Below, in pieces: positions 61,301 through 64,000 of a stretch of 64,000 nt of DNA (positions are counted from its first letter, which is position 1; each line of letters begins with the position of its first letter). A program made the translations under genes and the position numbers. This DNA is from Luteolibacter sp. Y139. Lineage in GTDB: Bacteria; Verrucomicrobiota; Verrucomicrobiia; Verrucomicrobiales; Akkermansiaceae. A model generated the notes under the pieces. That model was not told where the DNA came from, ran no database searches, and was given only the letters and a program-made list of their open reading frames with translations. The DNA is taken from contig NZ_JBBUKT010000011.1 of the NCBI RefSeq assembly GCF_038066715.1, positions 62,001 through 126,000 on the forward strand, written 5' to 3'.

Positions 61301-63849
61301 TCGTCGAGTTGGTGCTCGGCGTCGTCGAGCCGAGCAGCGAGTCCTTCCAGCGGTGAATCGCGGGTGATGACCGCTTCGCCCAGCCAGCGCAGTGGATGGG
61401 TGGCGAAAACCGGTTCGGCGCCGAGGTCGCGTAGCACTTCGCCGAGGCGGATAACGACGTCGCCGTGCTCCAGCCAAACGTCGTAGCCCGGCAGGTGTTC
61501 TTCTTCTGCTGCCGTGAGATCGGGGCAGGCGCTGCCGTCATGGGTGCCGCGCAGTTCGATCAAGCGCTGCAGCAGCCCGTTCAGGGTCACGCCTGCTCCT
61601 TGCGGCACGGATTGAAGCTGGGTGGCGTATTTTTCAAGCGCCCCGAGCTCGCTTGCCATCGCCCGCAAGGCCGCGTGGCGCTTCGAAGCATCGTGCTCGC
61701 TGCCGCCGGCAAGCCATTGCTCGTAGGTCTGCTTGAGATTGAGGATGAATTCCTTCTTGTCCGTCTGCGAATCGTGGATGAGGCAGCACAGTTCATCGAG
61801 GCCTTGCTGGCGCAGGCGGTGGAAGACGACATCGATGGCGGCGCGCTTCTCGCAGACGAAGAGCACGCGTTTTCCACGAGCCACGTAGTCTGCGATCAGG
61901 TTGGTGATGGTCTGCGACTTTCCGGTGCCCGGTGGTCCCTGGATGATCAGGCTGTCGCCGAGACGGGCTTTGGCGATCGCACCGACTTGGGTCGCATCGG
62001 CGACGATGATGAGGTGCTGGTCGGAAGGCGGCAGCTCCGGCGGTGAGGTCTCGTCAATGGCCTTCGGCTCGATGGAGAAGACCCGGTCGAAGGCGAGGCT
62101 CGGCGTGTCGTGCTCGATGAGGTTCGCGTAGTCGCGGACCAGGGTCATCTTGCGGTAGTTGAAGTTCGCGAGGGTCATCGCGCAAAGGTCGAGCTCCCAC
62201 GAGTAGGGATTTCCCTGCGATTCCTCCACCAGCGTGAACATCTTCCGGTCCGTGACGGTGCCAGCTCCCGCCATGAAGGGCGTGCGCGGTCGTGGCGGCG
62301 CACCGGCGAGTTCGCGCAGCGGCAGCGGTGAAGGCACCACCAGCTTCTGGAACATCTGCAGGCCCAGCGGCCGGAAGTCGGTGCGATCGTAGCTGTAGTC
62401 GAGGCTGCCCGCGCGCTTCACCCGCCTTCCCTGGCGGGCCATGCGGCGGCGATACTGATCGAGCCGCTGTTTCGCGCGCTCGTGGACGAGCTGGATCTTC
62501 GGCTTGTCCGCGAGTTCGAGCGTGATGCCTGGTTCGGTCGCGTGGATCAGGCGGCAAAGGTTTTCATGGAAGGCGGCGAGGGTCGTCTCTCGCAGGTCGA
62601 TGGTTTCCGGGAGATCAAGATCGTAGAGCTGCTTGAGGTGATGGCGCAGCGCCGGGTTTACCTCTGCTTCGCTGCCTTGCGGTTCGAGCGTGTAGTGGTC
62701 TTTGACTCCCTTTCGCTTTACCAATTCCACCGGCAGCAGCAGCAAGGGTGAGTGGATTCGCTCGTTGGGTGCTTCCTTGAGATTGTTCCAACGCAGGAAG
62801 GCGATGACCAACCGGAGCTGCGAGAAGCCATACTCAGCGCGGCTGCGTCGCGCGTCGCTGATCAGCTTGTCGAGCTGGCCGGGAAGGTATGGGGCTTCCT
62901 CGTAACGCAGCCATTTTTGCAAGGGCAAGGCGCGTCCGGAAACGATCTCGGGGGCCAGGCCATCGTGCCAATAGAAGAGCTGGTCGGGCCGGATGTTCCG
63001 GAAGTCGAGCACCAGCGGGACGCTCGCCGTGGTGAGATTGAGCGTGGCCTGCGAGCTTTGGAAATAGAGTAGCCGGTTACGCCGCGAGACCTCGAACAAG
63101 CGGTCGCGCAGATGCGTCTGGATGATCCGCCGCCGTCCGCCCTTCGTCGCCGTTGCGAGGCCCGGCAACGCAAGCACGTCGGCATCCACGGGTTGATCGC
63201 GGTAGCTTTCCAAGCGCCGGATCAGCGAGGGAAGATCTTGTGCGCGCTTGCCGCGATGCAGCTCGGTCATTTCCACGATCAAGCCCGCGATCACCGGATG
63301 CAGCCGCGGCGCGATGGTAAAGAGATTCTTCCGCGAGTTCGCGAAGCGTTCCAAGTCATCGCGGTCCGTGAGATCCAGTCCGCAGGCGAGGCTGGCAAGC
63401 AGCATGCCGAGCGAATGGATGTCGGTGAGCGCGTCGTGATGGCCGATGGCGTGCTCCCAATTCGCGTAGCCTGCTAGAAAGACCGGCTTCGTGATCTCAT
63501 CGTCTGCGGTCCCGACATCGAGGTTGGAGACTTTGGTGAGATAATTCTCGTCCGACTCGCGGCGCATTTCGCCGATCACCTCCACGCCATGGCTGGCGGG
63601 AACCTGTAGCTCATAGACGCGGATCGCGTTTGACGTGGGGGCGATGCCTTCCGTCGATTTCAATCCGAGCGCGCGGTCATCGTGAACGACCAGCGCCGAG
63701 ACTCCGCGCAAGGGCGCCACCTGCGCGGCATCGTGGATGGCCACGACCTCGCGCATCAGCGGTAGCACCGCGGCAAGCACGTCATCGGTCTCGAAGCCGC
63801 CGCGCTCGTGTCCCTGTTCGAGGAAATGGAGGAAGGGATTCTCGGTCAT
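58384..63849 (-). CDS. Kinase-like/DUF4011/SF1 helicase/Vsr-like nuclease/WGR fusion (defence or repair candidate)
   Basis: An 1821-aa protein. N-terminal region ~40-190 resembles a degenerate protein kinase (LAGYANWEHAIG, TDIHSLGMLLASLACG as C-lobe helices), with no visible catalytic HRD/DFG residues. DUF4011 spans ~240-440 (HLRDRLFEVSRRNRLLYF). A superfamily 1 helicase core follows with Walker A GPPGTGKSQT (lysine 644), Walker B VVIFDEASQIP (aspartate 1270), VGDEMQLPP and AWHYRSRYE motifs. A long helical region lies between 700 and 1200. Residues ~1610-1710 resemble Vsr/MTES-1575 endonucleases (CDVAVRERG, LAVLVEGGG, ILRAFGWQVAVV). After a proline-rich linker, ~1755-1821 is a WGR domain (FEFTGGNSRKFWAV, RFGRIGTSGQ). 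I used the ATG at 63849, overlapping the upstream stop (ATGA). Confidence 0.85.
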   Translation of the reverse strand: MTENPFLHFLEQGHERGGFETDDVLAAVLPLMREVVAIHDAAQVAPLRGVSALVVHDDRALGLKSTEGIAPTSNAIRVYELQVPASHGVEVIGEMRRESDENYLTKVSNLDVGTADDEITKPVFLAGYANWEHAIGHHDALTDIHSLGMLLASLACGLDLTDRDDLERFANSRKNLFTIAPRLHPVIAGLIVEMTELHRGKRAQDLPSLIRRLESYRDQPVDADVLALPGLATATKGGRRRIIQTHLRDRLFEVSRRNRLLYFQSSQATLNLTTASVPLVLDFRNIRPDQLFYWHDGLAPEIVSGRALPLQKWLRYEEAPYLPGQLDKLISDARRSRAEYGFSQLRLVIAFLRWNNLKEAPNERIHSPLLLLPVELVKRKGVKDHYTLEPQGSEAEVNPALRHHLKQLYDLDLPETIDLRETTLAAFHENLCRLIHATEPGITLELADKPKIQLVHERAKQRLDQYRRRMARQGRRVKRAGSLDYSYDRTDFRPLGLQMFQKLVVPSPLPLRELAGAPPRPRTPFMAGAGTVTDRKMFTLVEESQGNPYSWELDLCAMTLANFNYRKMTLVRDYANLIEHDTPSLAFDRVFSIEPKAIDETSPPELPPSDQHLIIVADATQVGAIAKARLGDSLIIQGPPGTGKSQTITNLIADYVARGKRVLFVCEKRAAIDVVFHRLRQQGLDELCCLIHDSQTDKKEFILNLKQTYEQWLAGGSEHDASKRHAALRAMASELGALEKYATQLQSVPQGAGVTLNGLLQRLIELRGTHDGSACPDLTAAEEEHLPGYDVWLEHGDVVIRLGEVLRDLGAEPVFATHPLRWLGEAVITRDSPLEGLAARLDDAEHQLDDLQDALEQTALPIEHWDTLAEIGQLLDFSRRLLPLAERGLLDLLDTKAQRSAEFSKLQAEHEAKRLDLAAKQTKNKHWIDKLPPEDTTTALSLAPKVQGLLGFINPAWWRLRKVLRARYDFSKHAVAPTWEQVLADLSAEHAAAAALADVRARSLRDFASEEPGALAADLKTLNDPAAPPAIVALKTRLLSSDQGAGLVKILAALAPGFQRLEANLRELLHGAESHGLAELSSAVREVREELDALPELLPALRDLAATPEALRRSTREFAFTAEQLEAACARKTLTQLYREDRMLQRFDCHLLQQKLDRLANAHRQWLDQNAGWIRAGVRKRFLEHVQIANQSATVLSADQKAFKKSYTAGRRELEHEFGKTMRYKSIRDLAAGDSGEVVRDLKPIWLMSPLSVSDTLPLDTGLFDVVIFDEASQIPVEDAVPAAYRAQQVIVVGDEMQLPPTSFFSSSGGDDDDELTVEEDGESVSLLMDADSFLTQCARNLPSTLLAWHYRSRYESLISFSNAAFYGGELYTIPDRQLTTADCEDLVVATPEDAGQFVPEILTRPISYLRCENAPYEDRRNATEAAVIARLVRGLLISESKLSIGVAAFSEAQQGEIESALEALAAEDPEFATRLEAEYVREEDDQFCGLFVKNLENVQGDERDIILMSVCYGPDPSGKMRMNFGPINQRGGEKRLNVIFSRARHHMVLVSSIRHHQITNDYNDGARALKNFLQYAESLSRSEPAMARQVLDGLNPLKRKSLSRETSGNGVARQIASALQQRGWHVETDTGQSRFRCDVAVRERGADRHQLAVLVEGGGTSGVLERFHTRPGILRAFGWQVAVVMAKDWWHEPQAVLERIERLLRREILEVEEEILPEEEDKAPAEPVSPPSPPLSPPPVQPAVAPVSGAANDRRFEFTGGNSRKFWAVSQDGASLHIRFGRIGTSGQAQVKTFADEARATREMTKLIAEKTGKGYVEIA

Positions 63850-64000
63850 GGTCGGGCGGCGGCGAGCAGTTCGGAGGACTTTTCCTTGAGTCGCTTGAGG
63901 TCCTTCGCTTTCAGCTTCAGTTCCTTGGCGGCGAGCTTTTCGAAGTGGCTCAGGCATTCGAGGTCGCGGGCCCGCTCGATGGCCGCGGCTACCGGCAGTT
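63846..64000 (-). CDS. Partial gene upstream of the helicase fusion (C-terminal 50 aa)
   Basis: Only the last 50 residues are in the window: the frame runs from the right edge to a TGA at 63846-63848, which overlaps the ATG of the helicase gene as ATGA. The visible tail is a highly charged helix (HFEKLAAKELKLKAKDLKR and KEKSSELLAAARP). No family can be assigned from this part. Because of the overlap it must be co-translated with the helicase fusion and is probably its functional partner. Confidence 0.7.
   Translation of the reverse strand, partial: LPVAAAIERARDLECLSHFEKLAAKELKLKAKDLKRLKEKSSELLAAARP

Overview
The window comes from a GC-rich bacterium of the Verrucomicrobiota, most like the Luteolibacter/Verrucomicrobiaceae group. 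Lineage markers seen in translation are: a Verru_Chthon cassette protein A homologue; three DUF1501 proteins with two PSD1-type cytochrome partners; a PVC-type heme protein fused to a DUF1080 domain; a PEP-CTERM protein ending in an arginine patch; a Rhodopirellula/Verrucomicrobium-type sigma factor with a FecR-LamG partner; and a class I ketol-acid reductoisomerase. Most genes lie on the minus strand. I saw no rRNA, tRNA, CRISPR array, IS element or prophage.

Layout. 0-6.3 kb: a truncated serine beta-lactamase-family hydrolase, a DUF4291 protein coupled to an MFS transporter, a 51-aa ORF followed by a clear terminator, a secreted metzincin-like protease and a solitary DUF1501 protein. 6.4-10.1 kb: a classical AAA+ ATPase overlapping a multi-pass membrane protein of unknown function. 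10.1-14.9 kb: an ECF sigma factor, a sigma/FecR pair with overlapping genes, queG and a sugar-phosphate isomerase-like protein. 14.9-24.1 kb: two giant secreted proteins, one with three lamin-tail domains plus CotH and one with Ig-like repeats. 24.4-36.6 kb: a DUF4240 gene, then a long minus-strand run of DUF1501, PSD1 cytochrome, DUF1080-heme protein, a small secreted protein and Verru_Chthon cassette protein A. This run looks like a surface or periplasmic polysaccharide-handling module. 36.7-40.6 kb: an AraC regulator with a direct repeat upstream, and a NarL-type response regulator overlapping a LamG-sensor histidine kinase.

40.6-46.3 kb: small plus-strand genes (a membrane-anchored unknown, a MoaD-like protein with a BNR-repeat protein, a nucleoside deaminase), then a PEP-CTERM/DUF4394 protein, RlpA, HU and RNase HIII. 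46.4-53.1 kb: a second DUF1501/PSD1 operon, a secreted coiled-coil protein with a strong terminator, and trmD. 53.1-54.75 kb: two unknown genes beside an AT-richer gap. 54.75-58.3 kb: a zinc-ribbon membrane protein next to an SPFH protein with an excisionase-like helix-turn-helix tail, then ilvC.

58.4-64 kb: the most interesting locus. An 1821-aa protein combines a kinase-like N-terminal region, DUF4011, a superfamily 1 helicase, a Vsr/MTES-like nuclease-fold region and a C-terminal WGR domain. It is translationally coupled to an upstream gene cut by the window edge. Parts of this architecture resemble anti-phage helicase-nuclease proteins (Hhe/Mokosh-like), but the WGR tail and altered nuclease residues make it a candidate for an undescribed defence or DNA-damage system. 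Family names rest on recognition of motifs and domain order by eye; no database search was possible.
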